64,000 bases of DNA from the NCBI GenBank assembly GCA_046331705.1, contig JAXLQJ010000018.1, forward strand, positions 1 to 64,000, written 5' to 3'. A program made the position numbers and the translations under genes. Each line of letters begins with the position of its first letter. Position 1 is the first letter of the stretch. A model generated the notes under the pieces. That model did not search any database. It was not told the origin of the DNA and was given only the letters and a program-made list of their open reading frames with translations. Origin of the DNA: JADJOY01 sp046331705 [NCBI: bacterium] (lineage in GTDB: Bacteria > JADJOY01). This document shows positions 24,852-35,047 of the stretch, one piece after another.

Positions 24852-26738
24852 TCAGCAGTCGAGCAACGCCAGCTCGTCGTCGAGCTCGGCGGCGCTCCCG
24901 TGGCGCTGCGAGGGGTCCTTCGCCAGCGCCTTGAGGATCGCCGCCTCGAGCCGCACCGGGAGCTCCGGCACCAGCGTGCGTGGCGCACGCGGCATCTCGG
25001 AGACCTGGCGCGTCAGGATGCTCACCAGATTCCCGCCGCGAAACGGCGGCACTCCGCAGAAGATCTCGTACATCACCGCCCCGACGGAGTAGAGGTCGGT
25101 GCGCCGATCCACCGGCTGGCCGAGCGCCATCTCGGGGGACACGTACTCGGGGGTGCCGATCGAGGTCTCGGTCAGCACCGCCGACACCGCGTCCTTGAAC
25201 TTGGCGATCCCGAAATCGATCAGCTTCGCGTCGCCGTGGGTGTCGAGGAGGATGTTCTCGGGCTTGATGTCGCGGTGCACCACGTCGAGGCGGTGCGCGG
25301 CCTCGAGCGCCGCGCACACGGCGCGCACGATGCGCAGTCCGTCGACGATCGCGAAGCGCCCCACCTCGCGCAAGCGGTGCCGCAGATCGCGCCCATCCAC
25401 GTATTCCATCGACAGATACGGGAGCGCGCCGCACTCGCCGAAATCGTAGGTCCGCACCACCCCCGGGTGGACGATGCGGCGCGTGATCTTGATCTCCTGC
25501 TTGAAGCGCCCGACGACGTCCTCGCCAACGTCCTGCATCGGCTTCAACACCTTGAGCGCCACGGTCTCGTCGAGGCGCTCGTCGCGCGCCATGAAGACCG
25601 CGCCGATGGTGCCCGCGCCGAGCTTGCGCAGCACGCGGTAGCGGCCGTCGAAGAGATCGCCCTCGCGGATCTCGGTGACCGTGCGCGGCACGTCGAGCGC
25701 ATGGGTCGCGGGCGTGGGCCGCCGCGGGGTCTCGCTGGTCCACCCCGGCGGAGTCGCGCGGGAGGGCGCGTCCTCGAAGCTCGCGCCGAGCGACGCATCG
25801 GGCGTGCGGCGGAGGACCGGGGTGGGCGTACCGGCCGCGGGCGCAGAGGCCACGGCGAGCGCGCTCTCGAGGTCGGGAATGCCGAGCGCTTCCTCGCGGA
25901 TCAGATTGCAGAGACGACGACATCTCTCGTCGAGCGCGCAGGTCCGGTAGAGCCGCACCAGCTCGAGGAAGAAGGGCAGCGTCTCGCGCGTGACCGGCGT
26001 GTGCTCGAAGCGCTCGATCGCCTGCTCGTCCGCCGCCGAGAGGTAGCCGCGCTGCGCCGCGCGCCGGAAGAGCGCCCCCATGGCGTCGCGATCGCTGGCG
26101 CTCGTGTCGAAGCTCGGCCCATGGCTCGCCGCGCGAACGCCATGCGCCGCCGCCGGGGATGGCGGCGGCGTGTGTCCGTCGCGGCCTCCCGAGCGACGAC
26201 GGGCCGCGGCCGATCGTCCGCGATCGCCGGCCTCGGACCACGCGTCCGCGGCGCGCGTCCACGCGCCCGCTTCCTCGAACGCTCGCGCCGCGCGGCCGAA
26301 GAGCCGCGCTTCCAGGAACGCCTCGGCGGCGAGCAGCATCTGACCGGCACGCTCGTACATCTCACCGGCCGAGCTGGCCTCGCCCATCCGCTGGAAGCAG
26401 CGCGCCGCCGAGGGAAGCTCGTTGGCCTCGCGGAAGAGCTGCGCCGCGAACGCGAAGTTGCCGGCGCGCTCGTACATGCGTGCGGCGCGGACCGGGTTGC
26501 CCGCGAGGCGATACGCGTCGCCGGCCTGGGCGTGGTCACCGGCGCGCAGGTAGTTGACCGCCGCCTGCTCGTAGTCGCCCACGTGCTCGAAGCAGCGCGC
26601 AGCGGACACGAAGTCCTTGGCCGCTTCGAACTCGGTTGCCGCCTGGTCGTAGCGCGCCGCCGCGCGCAGCCGCTCGGCGGTTCGGCGGCGCTCACTCGGG
26701 TTGCCGCCGAGCCTGCGGGTCTCCGGCTCGTGCCTCAT
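24852..26738 (-). CDS. Ser/Thr protein kinase with N-terminal TPR-like repeats
   Basis: A 628-residue Hanks-type kinase. The first about 180 residues are helical repeats of TPR type (AARCFEHVGDYEQAA, AARMYERAGNFAFAA, AGEMYERAGQ and similar), followed by a low-complexity linker. The kinase domain starts near residue 365: G-loop LGAGTIGAVF, VALKVLK, HRDIKPEN, DFGIAK and SPEMALG. No transmembrane segment is seen, so it is probably cytosolic. The repeats precede the kinase, whereas many bacterial TPR kinases carry them after it. The start at 26738 is uncertain; GTG 26744 and ATG 26933 are in frame, but the extra sequence looks non-coding. Confidence 0.85.
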   Translation of the reverse strand: MRHEPETRRLGGNPSERRRTAERLRAAARYDQAATEFEAAKDFVSAARCFEHVGDYEQAAVNYLRAGDHAQAGDAYRLAGNPVRAARMYERAGNFAFAAQLFREANELPSAARCFQRMGEASSAGEMYERAGQMLLAAEAFLEARLFGRAARAFEEAGAWTRAADAWSEAGDRGRSAAARRRSGGRDGHTPPPSPAAAHGVRAASHGPSFDTSASDRDAMGALFRRAAQRGYLSAADEQAIERFEHTPVTRETLPFFLELVRLYRTCALDERCRRLCNLIREEALGIPDLESALAVASAPAAGTPTPVLRRTPDASLGASFEDAPSRATPPGWTSETPRRPTPATHALDVPRTVTEIREGDLFDGRYRVLRKLGAGTIGAVFMARDERLDETVALKVLKPMQDVGEDVVGRFKQEIKITRRIVHPGVVRTYDFGECGALPYLSMEYVDGRDLRHRLREVGRFAIVDGLRIVRAVCAALEAAHRLDVVHRDIKPENILLDTHGDAKLIDFGIAKFKDAVSAVLTETSIGTPEYVSPEMALGQPVDRRTDLYSVGAVMYEIFCGVPPFRGGNLVSILTRQVSEMPRAPRTLVPELPVRLEAAILKALAKDPSQRHGSAAELDDELALLDC

Positions 26739-27081
26739 GCGCACACTCGCTCGCGGCTGCAGACGACGGCCGTCGCACCGTCCGGCCGACGGGAGCCCGC
26801 GGCGCCCCTCGGCCGGCAACGCCAGACGCAGCCCGGGCTCGCCATGCCTGTGTCCGGGCTCCTCGACACTCGTCGATCTGACAAGCGTCCTCCCAACCGT
26901 CAATACGTCGACAGCCCCCAACTGGCCATCCACGCGAAAAATGCGCGCGGAGTCGCCTCCGACGCACGCCGTCCGTTCGACACGTGCAAGTTCGAGGCCT
27001 CGGCGCGGGGCCGAGCTGTCGGGGCAGAACCCCGCCGCCCGCGGCGCCGGGGTGGCGAGCGCGGCGCGGAGCGCTCGTCGG
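26739..27081. other. Intergenic region upstream of the TPR kinase
   Basis: A 343-bp stretch between two leftward genes. The part near 26885-26950 is less GC-rich than its surroundings. A TTGACG hexamer on the minus strand (26898-26903) could be a -35 box, but the -10 sequence after it is poor and there is no second palindrome arm. I see no gene. Confidence 0.4.
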
Positions 27082-27585
27082 TCAGGATTGCGGCAGCGTG
27101 ACCGTGATCGTCACCCGGCGCGTCTCGCTGCGCGGGCCACAAACCTCGTCGAGCTCGCTGAAGTCGCCCTCGGAGCAGACGAGCAGGTAGGTGGTCGTGA
27201 CCGTCGGCGCGACGTGCTCGCTGCCGTGGTCCTCTCCGAGGCCGCCGACATCCGGCTCGATGTGGCAAAGGTCATGATCCCAGACGTGCCACGAGAGCAC
27301 GGCGTCGCCACCGAGGTAGATCGTGCCGGGGGTCGCGTGAAACTCGTCGATCAGGTCCGGCCCGAGACCGTCGATGATGCAGTCGACCACGTCTCCGCAG
27401 CCGGAAGCGACGAGCGGGCTCGCGCAAAGGAGCGCGAGCCCACCCGCGAGCGCGCCTCGCGACGAACGCTGCCGCTCGTGTCCTTTGGCCAGCCGCGGAA
27501 GCGACCTGGCGAGCTCGGCGTTCGGGAAACGACGGTCACGTCCCCTCGTGGCGAGCTCACGCGGACGGTCGCCGCGCGACCGCAT
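27082..27585 (-). CDS. Putative lipoprotein, unknown function
   Basis: A 167-residue frame with a hydrophobic stretch and lipobox LVASGC near residue 60, then an acidic beta-rich domain with several Cys. The ATG at 27585 is three bases after the acyl-CoA dehydrogenase stop, which suggests coupling, but leaves a long basic segment before the signal sequence. No better ATG or GTG was found in between, so the true start may be a rarer codon. Function unknown. Confidence 0.5.
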   Translation of the reverse strand: MRSRGDRPRELATRGRDRRFPNAELARSLPRLAKGHERQRSSRGALAGGLALLCASPLVASGCGDVVDCIIDGLGPDLIDEFHATPGTIYLGGDAVLSWHVWDHDLCHIEPDVGGLGEDHGSEHVAPTVTTTYLLVCSEGDFSELDEVCGPRSETRRVTITVTLPQS

Positions 27586-27588
27586 CGC

Positions 27589-28749
27589 TCAGCCGCGGCC
27601 CAGGATCTGGCGCGAGATGATGAGCTTCATGATCTCGTTCGAGCCGGCGAAGATCCGCTGCACGCGGCAGTCCTGGTACATCTTCCCGATCGGATACTCG
27701 AGCATGTAGCCGTAGCCGCCGTGGAGCTGGACGCCGTCGTCCACGACCTTCTGCAGCATGTCGGTGATCCAGTACTTGGCCATCGACACTTCCTTGAGCA
27801 GCGGCTTGCCGGCCATGTGCTCGACCACCAGCCGATCGACGAAGCAACGCCCCAGCTCCACTTGGGTGGCCATCTCGGCGAGCTTGAACGCGTTGTGCTG
27901 GAAGTCGGCGATGCGCTTGCCGAACGCGCGGCGCTCGCACGAGTACGAGACGGCCTGAGCGAGCGCGAACTCGGCGGCGGCCTGCGATCCCACCGCGGTG
28001 ATGAGGCGCTCCTGCTGAAGCTCGTGCATGAGCTGGTAGAAGCCGCGCCCCTCCTCGGATCCGAGGAGCTGGCTCTTCGGCACGCGGCAATCCTCGAAGA
28101 AGAGCTCGCTCGTGTCCTGGGCGTGCAGGCCCACCTTCTCCAGATTGCGACCACGCTTGAACCCCGGTGTCGTGGCCTCGACGAGGATCAGCGAGATGCC
28201 TGCATGCGCGGGCGTGGCCTTGGGATCGGTCTTCGCGACCACCACGATCAGATCGCAGCATTGACCGTTCGAGATGAACGTCTTCTGGCCGTTGATCACG
28301 TAATCGTCGCCGTCGGCGAGCGCCGTCGACTGGATCGCCGCCAGGTCCGAGCCGGCGTTGGGCTCGGTCATCGCCACCGCCAGCACGATCTCGCCGGTGG
28401 CGCATCTCGGCAGGTACTTGCGCTTCTGCTCCTCGGTGGCGTGCTCCAGGAGGTAAGGCGCGATGATGTCGTTGTGGAGCGGGATGCCACCGAGGCCGGT
28501 GGCGTGGACGCGCTCCAGCTCTTCCACCAGCACCACGGAGTGGAGGAAATCTCCGCCCCCGCCGCCGTACTCCTCGGGGATGGTCGGGCACAGAAAGCCC
28601 AGCTCGCCGGCGCGCAGCCACACCGAGCGCGGAATCCGACGATCTTTCTCCCACTGGTCGTGGAACGGCACGACCTCCTTCTCGAGCCAGCTTCGGACGC
28701 TCTGGCGAAAGATCTCGTGCTCCGCGCTGAAGGTGAGCAAGCGGTCCAT
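27589..28749 (-). CDS. Acyl-CoA dehydrogenase
   Basis: A 386-residue acyl-CoA dehydrogenase with the AMTEPNAGSDLA middle-domain signature and the C-terminal motif CRVQRIFAGSNEIMKLIISR. The latter is typical of long-chain, isovaleryl and related dehydrogenases that carry their catalytic Glu elsewhere. ATG 28749 has GGAGGAG six bases upstream, better than the in-frame ATG at 28779. Unlike the dehydrogenases at 8.2-10.6 kb it stands without a partner subunit, so it is probably a homotetramer. No TTGACGnnnCGTCAA operator precedes it. Confidence 0.92.
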   Translation of the reverse strand: MDRLLTFSAEHEIFRQSVRSWLEKEVVPFHDQWEKDRRIPRSVWLRAGELGFLCPTIPEEYGGGGGDFLHSVVLVEELERVHATGLGGIPLHNDIIAPYLLEHATEEQKRKYLPRCATGEIVLAVAMTEPNAGSDLAAIQSTALADGDDYVINGQKTFISNGQCCDLIVVVAKTDPKATPAHAGISLILVEATTPGFKRGRNLEKVGLHAQDTSELFFEDCRVPKSQLLGSEEGRGFYQLMHELQQERLITAVGSQAAAEFALAQAVSYSCERRAFGKRIADFQHNAFKLAEMATQVELGRCFVDRLVVEHMAGKPLLKEVSMAKYWITDMLQKVVDDGVQLHGGYGYMLEYPIGKMYQDCRVQRIFAGSNEIMKLIISRQILGRG

Positions 28750-28929
28750 GTCGTCTCCTCCGTGCGCGCCGGTCGACACCCGTCGACGTCAGTCGCGCCG
28801 TATCGTCTATCGGTCGGGTTTAGCGTCCGCGCGTGCACCCAGCCAACCGACGGCACGCGAGCCCGGCGATGCTCGTTCCGGCGCCGTTGGAACGGCTCGT
28901 CGTCCGCCTGCGGGCTACCGCCGCGCGGA

Positions 28930-29583
28930 TCAGCGAGGTGTTGCGGGGCGCAGCGCCTCGGAGGCGGCGATCTCTTCCAGCGCCGTGTGCACCACGTCGC
29001 GTAGCGCCAGCGCATAGGCCTCGCCCAGGATCTCGCTCACGTCCTGACACGCACCACCCGCGCCGCCCTCCGCCGACTCGGACGAGGAGGTGGTGAACGA
29101 GAGCGAGCGGCCGTACGCCATTCGCACCTCGATGCCGAGGGTGAGGTCGACGGTCGCGACACACGAGCGTCCCCAGAAATCGACCTCGCATTTGAGCTTC
29201 GGATCGAAGCGCTCGAGCCAGGCGTGGATCATGCCGGTGCCGGGGGCCGGCGAGGAGACATCGGGTGTGGTGCGCGGCGGCGCCGCGTCCACGCGCTCGA
29301 AGACCACCGCCAGCGCGGTCTCGAGGGTGCGGCCGAGCGCCGAAGCCGGCCGGAAGGGATAGCGCTGCTCGGCGCACACCGACGTGGACGACTGGACGCT
29401 GCGATCGAGCGCGACGGTGGTGGGGTCGAGGCTGAGCGCGTAGCGGCCGGGGATCTTGCCGGCGAGCGACGACTGGAAATCCACCGTCGGCGCCGCCACC
29501 GGCGCGATGCGCGGTTCACACCCCGACGCGGACGCGAGCGCGACAGCGGCGACGAGGGCGTGGCGAAGGGCGCGGCGGCTCAT
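28930..29583 (-). CDS. Putative lipoprotein in the protease/LLM operon
   Basis: A 217-residue protein with signal sequence and lipobox ASGC near residue 22. I do not recognise the family. The mature part has four further Cys and ends in a helical segment. Its ATG overlaps the stop of the LLM oxidoreductase gene (ATGA, 29580-29583), so it is the third gene of a tightly coupled leftward operon. It is probably anchored in the envelope. Confidence 0.7.
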   Translation of the reverse strand: MSRRALRHALVAAVALASASGCEPRIAPVAAPTVDFQSSLAGKIPGRYALSLDPTTVALDRSVQSSTSVCAEQRYPFRPASALGRTLETALAVVFERVDAAPPRTTPDVSSPAPGTGMIHAWLERFDPKLKCEVDFWGRSCVATVDLTLGIEVRMAYGRSLSFTTSSSESAEGGAGGACQDVSEILGEAYALALRDVVHTALEEIAASEALRPATPR

Positions 29584-30584
29584 TGGGCGGGCGCCAGTGC
29601 GTGAAGGAAGAGCTCGATCATCTCGACGGGCGTGCCGATCGGCATGCTGAGGATCGGCAGCTCCTGGCCGAACGCGCGACGGCGCCGCAGCTCCTCGCGG
29701 CAGAAGTCCGGATCGCCCGAGACGCTGAGCGACTCGACCAGCTCGTCGGGAACGGCGTCGGGCGCTTGCGCGCGCGTCGCATGATCGCGGTACGTCGCGT
29801 CGACCTTCCTCACCACGTCGCCCCAGCCGAACTGGATCAAGATCTCCTTGTAATAGTCGCCCATCCCGCCGATGTAGAACGAGATCGTCTCCTTCGAGCG
29901 CCGCACTCCCGCCTCGCGCCCCAAGGGCAGCACGGTGGTGAACGGCGCGGTGGTGATCTCCGCCGGATCGCGCCCCGCCCGCGCGGCGCCCGCGGCGATC
30001 CACTGGCGCCCGACCTCCAGCTTGTCGTACGGCCAGAACGCCGGAATCCAGCCGTCGGCCAGCTCGCCGATCGACTCGATCGACTTCTGCTTGAGGGCAG
30101 CGACGTAGATCGGGATCTTCGGCTTGAGCGGCTTCATCGCCAGCTCGAAGGGACGGTATTCGTGGAGCGTGGCGCCCGCCTCGGTGAGCTTCTGACCGGC
30201 CACCAGGGCGCGAACGACCTTGATCACGTCGCGCACCTGCGAGAGCGGCTTGCCGAACTCGCGCCCGTGGAAGCCCTGGATCACTCGCACGCCGCTGGTG
30301 CCGAGCCCCAGGATGAAGCGCCCCTCGCTGATCTCGTCCAGGGTCGCCGCCGACATCGCCAGCAGCCCCGGCGTGCGGCTGAAGGCGTTGACGATGCCGG
30401 TGCCGAGCTTGATCCGCTTGGTCACGCCCGCGATCTCGGCCAGCAGCGCGAACACCTCGTAGCCCCAGGCCTCGGGAACCCAGAACGAGTCGTAACCCAA
30501 CTCGTCCGCCACCTGCGCGGCGCGCAGGTACTTCTTGCGATCGTAGTCCTTCCACCACGCCAACACCGCGATGCGATCCGTCAT
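29580..30584 (-). CDS. LLM-class (F420-dependent type) oxidoreductase
   Basis: A 334-residue luciferase-like monooxygenase-fold protein of the F420-dependent group. The N-terminal segment [31 protein letters not shown] and [18 protein letters not shown] are characteristic, as is [12 protein letters not shown]. Family members use F420 or FMN to oxidise or reduce hydrophobic substrates. ATG 30584 has AGGAGG five bases upstream. It overlaps the stop of the protease gene and the start of the lipoprotein gene by four bases each. No F420 biosynthesis gene is in the window. Confidence 0.85.
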   Translation of the reverse strand: MTDRIAVLAWWKDYDRKKYLRAAQVADELGYDSFWVPEAWGYEVFALLAEIAGVTKRIKLGTGIVNAFSRTPGLLAMSAATLDEISEGRFILGLGTSGVRVIQGFHGREFGKPLSQVRDVIKVVRALVAGQKLTEAGATLHEYRPFELAMKPLKPKIPIYVAALKQKSIESIGELADGWIPAFWPYDKLEVGRQWIAAGAARAGRDPAEITTAPFTTVLPLGREAGVRRSKETISFYIGGMGDYYKEILIQFGWGDVVRKVDATYRDHATRAQAPDAVPDELVESLSVSGDPDFCREELRRRRAFGQELPILSMPIGTPVEMIELFLHALAPAQ

Positions 30585-32110
30585 CCTGGCCTCCTGGGGG
30601 GCGATTGCTTCGGTGTCTCCGCCGTCGACGCATGGGGTGCGCGCACGTCCACGTGAATGGCGCCACACGACGGCAAGGGCGGCGGCCAGCCCGCGGGCAC
30701 CGCGTCCGCGACGTCCGGTCCGTGATCATCCTCCTCCAACCACGCGCCATTCACGCGCCGCCGGAGCTCGCTGAAGCGATAGAGGCTGCCATCGGTGTTC
30801 CGACCCTCGATCTGCACCCACGCCTGGTCGTCACCGTGCGGCGCGACCGCCGCCACACGCACGCCGTTCTTGAGCAGCTTGCGCACCTGCGTGGTATCGC
30901 AGAGATCGGCCTTGGCACCGTAGCGCGACAGCCACACGGGGTCTTGCTTGCCCGCCGGCTCGAGCTTGACCTCGACGTTCCAGTCCGAGTCGGGCTTGGC
31001 GGCGAGCTGGCGCAGGTACTCGCTCAGATCGGTGGCCGGCGTGCCTGCGGGCTCCACCAGCGACATGAGCCCGCGCTGGGAGAACGCGATGAACGTGCGC
31101 TTGTCGGTGAGCGGCGACCAGGTCGTTTCCTTGCGACGACGCTCCTCGGGATCCATGTGCGCCAGCCGATCCCAATGGCGCGCCATGGTGGCCTCGTACA
31201 TGCGATCCCAATCGAAGCAGCCCACGAACGCCGGGCTGGCGAGCTCGAGCGCGCGCATGCAGCTCAAGCTGGAGCGCTCCGGCGTGGAGAGATCGAGCGA
31301 GAACGGCTGCGTCAGCTCGGCCAGGAGGTTCGCCGCGAGGTCCACCGGGCGCGCGAAGCTCACGTTCCCCGCCTCGCCACGCAGCTTGTAGGTGTTGATG
31401 CCGACCACCTCGCCGCGATCGTCGATGAGCGGCCCACCCGAGGCGCCGGGGCTCACCGGAGCGTCGTGCTGGATGACGCCCTGGTGCAGCGCGCTCACGA
31501 TGCCCACCGTGGACGACCACAGCGCCTCGCCGGGATGACCGAGCGCGATCACCCGCTCCCCCGGCCGCGGCGGCTCGCGCCCGAGCACCAGCGGATGACC
31601 ACCCGTGATCGGCTCGTTGATGGTGACGATGGCGAGATCCACCACCGCGTCGGCGCGCGTGAGCTTCGCCGGCAAGAGGTCCTCTTGATACTCGAAGAGG
31701 TAGCGGTTGAGGCCGCCGTCGAGCGGCGAGTACGTGGTGCGCTTGGGGTCGTAGACCATCGCCCCGATCGTCTTGGCGCCTTCCACCACGTGCAGGTTCG
31801 TGAGCACGATCTGATGCTCGAGCAACACACCCGCGCCGAAGCGCTGGCTGCCGTCCTCGCGGAAGCTCACGAGCAGCACCACGCCCGGCATCGCGTCCGC
31901 GATCAGCTCCGCGAGCGACGGATCGCTGCGCGGCGCCGCTCGCGAGGCCGGCGCCACGGAAGCGGCCTCCGGCGCAATGGCCGCCGTCGGCTCCACGCCA
32001 TTCGCGGGCCGGCTCGCCTGCGGCGGAGTCACGGCCGGCGGCGCCACCGCCGGTGCGGCCGCGCAGCCCCCCAGCAACAACCCGATCCACCAGCCCCCGC
32101 GACGAGTCAC
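30581..32110 (-). CDS. Trypsin-like (HtrA-type) serine protease lipoprotein
   Basis: A 509-residue exported protein. A hydrophobic segment and lipobox LLGGC lie near the N-terminus when GTG 32110 is taken; an ATG at 32178 is an alternative. The protease domain (about residues 65-260) carries His in LTNLHVVEG, Asp in VVDLAIVTI, and Ser in [12 protein letters not shown], the chymotrypsin-like triad of HtrA proteins. No PDZ domain is evident; the C-terminal 250 residues are of unknown type. The stop is coupled to an LLM oxidoreductase, an unusual partner. Confidence 0.78.
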   Translation of the reverse strand: MTRRGGWWIGLLLGGCAAAPAVAPPAVTPPQASRPANGVEPTAAIAPEAASVAPASRAAPRSDPSLAELIADAMPGVVLLVSFREDGSQRFGAGVLLEHQIVLTNLHVVEGAKTIGAMVYDPKRTTYSPLDGGLNRYLFEYQEDLLPAKLTRADAVVDLAIVTINEPITGGHPLVLGREPPRPGERVIALGHPGEALWSSTVGIVSALHQGVIQHDAPVSPGASGGPLIDDRGEVVGINTYKLRGEAGNVSFARPVDLAANLLAELTQPFSLDLSTPERSSLSCMRALELASPAFVGCFDWDRMYEATMARHWDRLAHMDPEERRRKETTWSPLTDKRTFIAFSQRGLMSLVEPAGTPATDLSEYLRQLAAKPDSDWNVEVKLEPAGKQDPVWLSRYGAKADLCDTTQVRKLLKNGVRVAAVAPHGDDQAWVQIEGRNTDGSLYRFSELRRRVNGAWLEEDDHGPDVADAVPAGWPPPLPSCGAIHVDVRAPHASTAETPKQSPPRRPG

Positions 32111-32566
32111 GCACTGGAAAGAACCGAATCCCGGCGCCCTTGGCAACCCGGCGTTCGTCACCCCGACGCGCCCACGCATTCCGAGTCGGACGCAGCCGTT
32201 GCGAGCGAACGCCGGCGAGCCTCGCGGCAGGCACGCGGCAACCACGCGGGCTCGCGCCGCGGGTGATCGCGCGCTCACCTTTACTCGCTCGCGGCGCGCG
32301 CGGGAGGCTCTCGCACCGTCCCCACGATCACGCTAGAGTGCCGCGCCGTCGACCGGCCGGAAGTGACGGGATCCATCGATCCACACCCGCGAGGTTGAGA
32401 CTCAAGCCCTGGTTCGCTCGAGCGACGAGCAGCACGCGACGGTCGCAGCCGCGGCTGCGTGGCTCTCGCCTCGCAGCCGATCGCACGCGCGAAACCCGAG
32501 CGAGTGACGAGCACGTGCCACGCGAGCTCGGCGGTCCGAGCGCGCGGGCCAACGAGGAGGTGTCCG
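32111..32566. other. Divergent promoter region, no gene seen
   Basis: A 456-bp region between the leftward protease and the rightward secreted protein. It must contain promoters for both directions. The only clear element is the GAGGAGGT ribosome site ending about five bases before 32567. No convincing reading frame, RNA gene or palindrome was seen. Confidence 0.4.
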
Positions 32567-33964
32567 ATGAACGGAAGTGCTCCGCATCCCCGAGCCGTCG
32601 TGCTGGCGCTGATCGCGGCGTGCTGGCTCCCCGCCGCGGCGAGCGCGGCCAACTCGATCGGCTACGTGAGCCAGCAGGGCGACTACATCGGTCAGGGCCA
32701 GACGAAGAGCTACACGGATGCCGATGGAACCTTCACCTCGAATCACTACACGGACGCCGGAGCTCACATCTCGTTCGAGCACGCGACCAATTTCGCCATC
32801 TGGTGGGACCTGGATCTGATGGCGCCGCAGGGGGCGCGGCTGGCACCCGGGACCTATCTCGGCGCGACGCGCTACCCGTTCCAGGACGCCGCGGATCCGG
32901 GTCTCAACTTCTCCGGCTCGGGCCGCGGCTGCAACACGCTGAGCGGCAGCTTCGAGGTCTCCGACGTCGTCTACGACTGGTTCGGCGCCGTCGTTCGGCT
33001 CGCCGCCACCTTCACCCAACATTGCGAGAACCAGACGCCCGCGCTGTTCGGCACCGTGAACTATCAGCTCGGAAGCGTGGGACCAGCAACGGTCGGCCTG
33101 CAGAACGTGCTCGTCACCTGGGACAACCGCGTGTTCGAGTTCACACGCGCCGGGACGCTCGTTCACACCATCCCCATCTTGGGAGGAACGCAGACGCCAG
33201 ATGCCACGGAGGTCGCGCGCGACCTCGTGCGCGACAGCTCCGGGCGCGTCCACGTGTTCAACGGCACCGCGACTCCGGTGCTGAGCACGCTGGTGCCCGT
33301 GAGCGGCGCCTGGACGGAAGACACCGCGAGCGGCTGGGCGACCGTCAACAACACCACCTATGGCGGGATCGCGCCATTCGGCTCGCTCGTGTTCGTGAGC
33401 GACATGTCGTCTGCCGGCAATCCGGCGGTCGGAATCATCCGCTTCGATGCCAACCACGTCCTACCGACCACCTCATTCGCCGGCTCGTACGCGTACGTCG
33501 ACCTCGCTGCCGGGCTCGACGGGAAGCTCTACGGCTTGCGCGACGACAAGCAGCACGTCGACGCGTTCGACCCCGTGACGCTCGCCAGCGCCGGCACCGT
33601 CACGCTGGCGACCACGGTGAACGCGATCGCGGTCGACGAGAACAGCCGAATCTTCGCGGCGGTCAGCAACGTGCTCTACCGATTCGATGCCACGGGCGCC
33701 ATCGAGACCAGCCTCAACCCTGGCTTCAGCGGTCTCGGGGACATCGACCTGAGCTCCACCGGGGCGATCGTCGCGGGCACCAGCCTCGGCCGCGTGGTGC
33801 TCACGACCACCGCCCTCACGACCTCGACATCCTTCCCGGTCTCGTCTCCGCCGTCGGGGATGACGTTCGTCGCGTTCGCGGAGGAGCCGCGCGACCTCGA
33901 TCCGGTCTTCCGCGACGGCTTCGAGTCCGGCTCGTTCCTCGAGTGGAGTGCGCACAACCCCTGA
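32567..33964 (+). CDS. Secreted protein with C-terminal DGFESG-type tail
   Basis: A 465-residue secreted protein. The signal peptide runs to about residue 28 (AASAA/NS). The mature part is beta-rich: an N-terminal domain of about 150 residues, then repeated short segments (DSSGRVHVFNG, GLDGKLYGLRDD, DENSRIFAAVSN) that look like a beta-propeller. The protein ends FRDGFESGSFLEWSAHNP, a short tail also found at the end of many otherwise unrelated exported proteins in proteobacteria. ATG 32567 has GAGGAGGT upstream. Function unknown. Confidence 0.75.
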   Translation: MNGSAPHPRAVVLALIAACWLPAAASAANSIGYVSQQGDYIGQGQTKSYTDADGTFTSNHYTDAGAHISFEHATNFAIWWDLDLMAPQGARLAPGTYLGATRYPFQDAADPGLNFSGSGRGCNTLSGSFEVSDVVYDWFGAVVRLAATFTQHCENQTPALFGTVNYQLGSVGPATVGLQNVLVTWDNRVFEFTRAGTLVHTIPILGGTQTPDATEVARDLVRDSSGRVHVFNGTATPVLSTLVPVSGAWTEDTASGWATVNNTTYGGIAPFGSLVFVSDMSSAGNPAVGIIRFDANHVLPTTSFAGSYAYVDLAAGLDGKLYGLRDDKQHVDAFDPVTLASAGTVTLATTVNAIAVDENSRIFAAVSNVLYRFDATGAIETSLNPGFSGLGDIDLSSTGAIVAGTSLGRVVLTTTALTTSTSFPVSSPPSGMTFVAFAEEPRDLDPVFRDGFESGSFLEWSAHNP

Positions 33965-34087
33965 TCGGCGGTCCGAGGGCGGCCGCGCGTCGACCGCGCC
34001 CCATCAGCGCCCGCTGCTCGACGACGGGAGCCGCCACGCCGATCGCATGACGTCGAGGTGCTCGCGAAGGCCCCGCAACCGCGGGTT

Positions 34088-35047
34088 TCACACCCTCGGG
34101 ACGCGCGCCCAGTCGATGGGGTGGGTCGGGACGTAGCTCAGCTCGGCCTTGGCGCGGCGGCCGTCGAGGACGCCGCTGAAGTGGAAGCGCCAGCGGTTGA
34201 GGTCGTAGCGGAAGTCGGTGCCGATGATGCGGCTGCGGAGCGCGTAGAGCGGCGCGAGCACGAGGCCCGGCGCCGGGATGCCGCGCCGACCGGCGAGCTG
34301 GATCGCCTTCGAGAGCGGCAGCGTATCGGCCCCCGGCAAGTTGAAGACGCCCTGCGCCTGGGTCTCGAGGGCGAGCGCCAGCCCGAGCACCAGGTCCGCG
34401 GTGCTGACGAGGTTGAGCATCGGGTCGAAGCCCAGGGGTTGGAAGCACACTCGCGAGCCCAGGTAGTCGAGAAGCTGGCTGCCGACGTCGCACGCGAAGC
34501 ATTCGGCGGCGCGCAGCACCACGATGTGCAGCGGCACCAAGCCCATCCGCGCGCACACCGTCAGGTCGGCTTCCACCCGGTCGCGAATCCACTGCGGCGC
34601 TCGGGGCGAGAGCTCGAGAGGGTGGTCCTCCTGGATCAGCACCGGCTCCTCGGCCTTGACGCGGTAGACCTCGGCGGAGCTCCGAAACACGAAGCGTTGG
34701 ATCGTGGGGTGCTCTTCGCACAGGTGGAGGAGGTCGCGCGCCGCGTCGACGTTGAGGGCGTGGACCCGCGGTCCACCCTCGGTGGCACGGCGGTGCTGGG
34801 CGGTGTGCACGACGGCTTCCACGCGCAGATCGCGGGCCGGGCCGAACAGCAGCTCGCGCACGTTGCGCTGGCGCGTGAGGTCGAGCTGGAAGTAGCGCAC
34901 GCGCGGGTCGGCGTTGCGATACGGGGTACGCGAGCGCGGCTCGGCAGCCACCGCGAGGACGTTGCGGATGTGCGGCTGAGCGAGCAGCGTGCGCACCAGC
35001 GCCGTGCCGATCGGCGTGGTCGCTCCGGTGACGAGCACCGATCTCAT
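34088..35047 (-). CDS. NAD-dependent epimerase/dehydratase-like protein, atypical
   Basis: A 319-residue extended-SDR protein with the cofactor motif TGATTPIG at the start. The strand-2 and strand-4 segments match sugar epimerases (VEAVVHTAQHRR, FVFRSSAEVY). Where epimerases have a YxxxK motif, this protein reads WIRDR, so normal SDR catalysis is doubtful. The stop lies about 120 bp past a convergent gene. The ATG overlaps the stop of the acyltransferase gene (35044-35047), so the two are coupled. It may act on a lipid-linked intermediate or bind NAD(P) only. Confidence 0.75.
   Translation of the reverse strand: MRSVLVTGATTPIGTALVRTLLAQPHIRNVLAVAAEPRSRTPYRNADPRVRYFQLDLTRQRNVRELLFGPARDLRVEAVVHTAQHRRATEGGPRVHALNVDAARDLLHLCEEHPTIQRFVFRSSAEVYRVKAEEPVLIQEDHPLELSPRAPQWIRDRVEADLTVCARMGLVPLHIVVLRAAECFACDVGSQLLDYLGSRVCFQPLGFDPMLNLVSTADLVLGLALALETQAQGVFNLPGADTLPLSKAIQLAGRRGIPAPGLVLAPLYALRSRIIGTDFRYDLNRWRFHFSGVLDGRRAKAELSYVPTHPIDWARVPRV

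Noticed and set aside
26898-26903. TTGACG on the minus strand upstream of the TPR kinase as a fourth operator
   Set aside because: The second arm CGTCAA is missing and the flanks do not match the other three sites.
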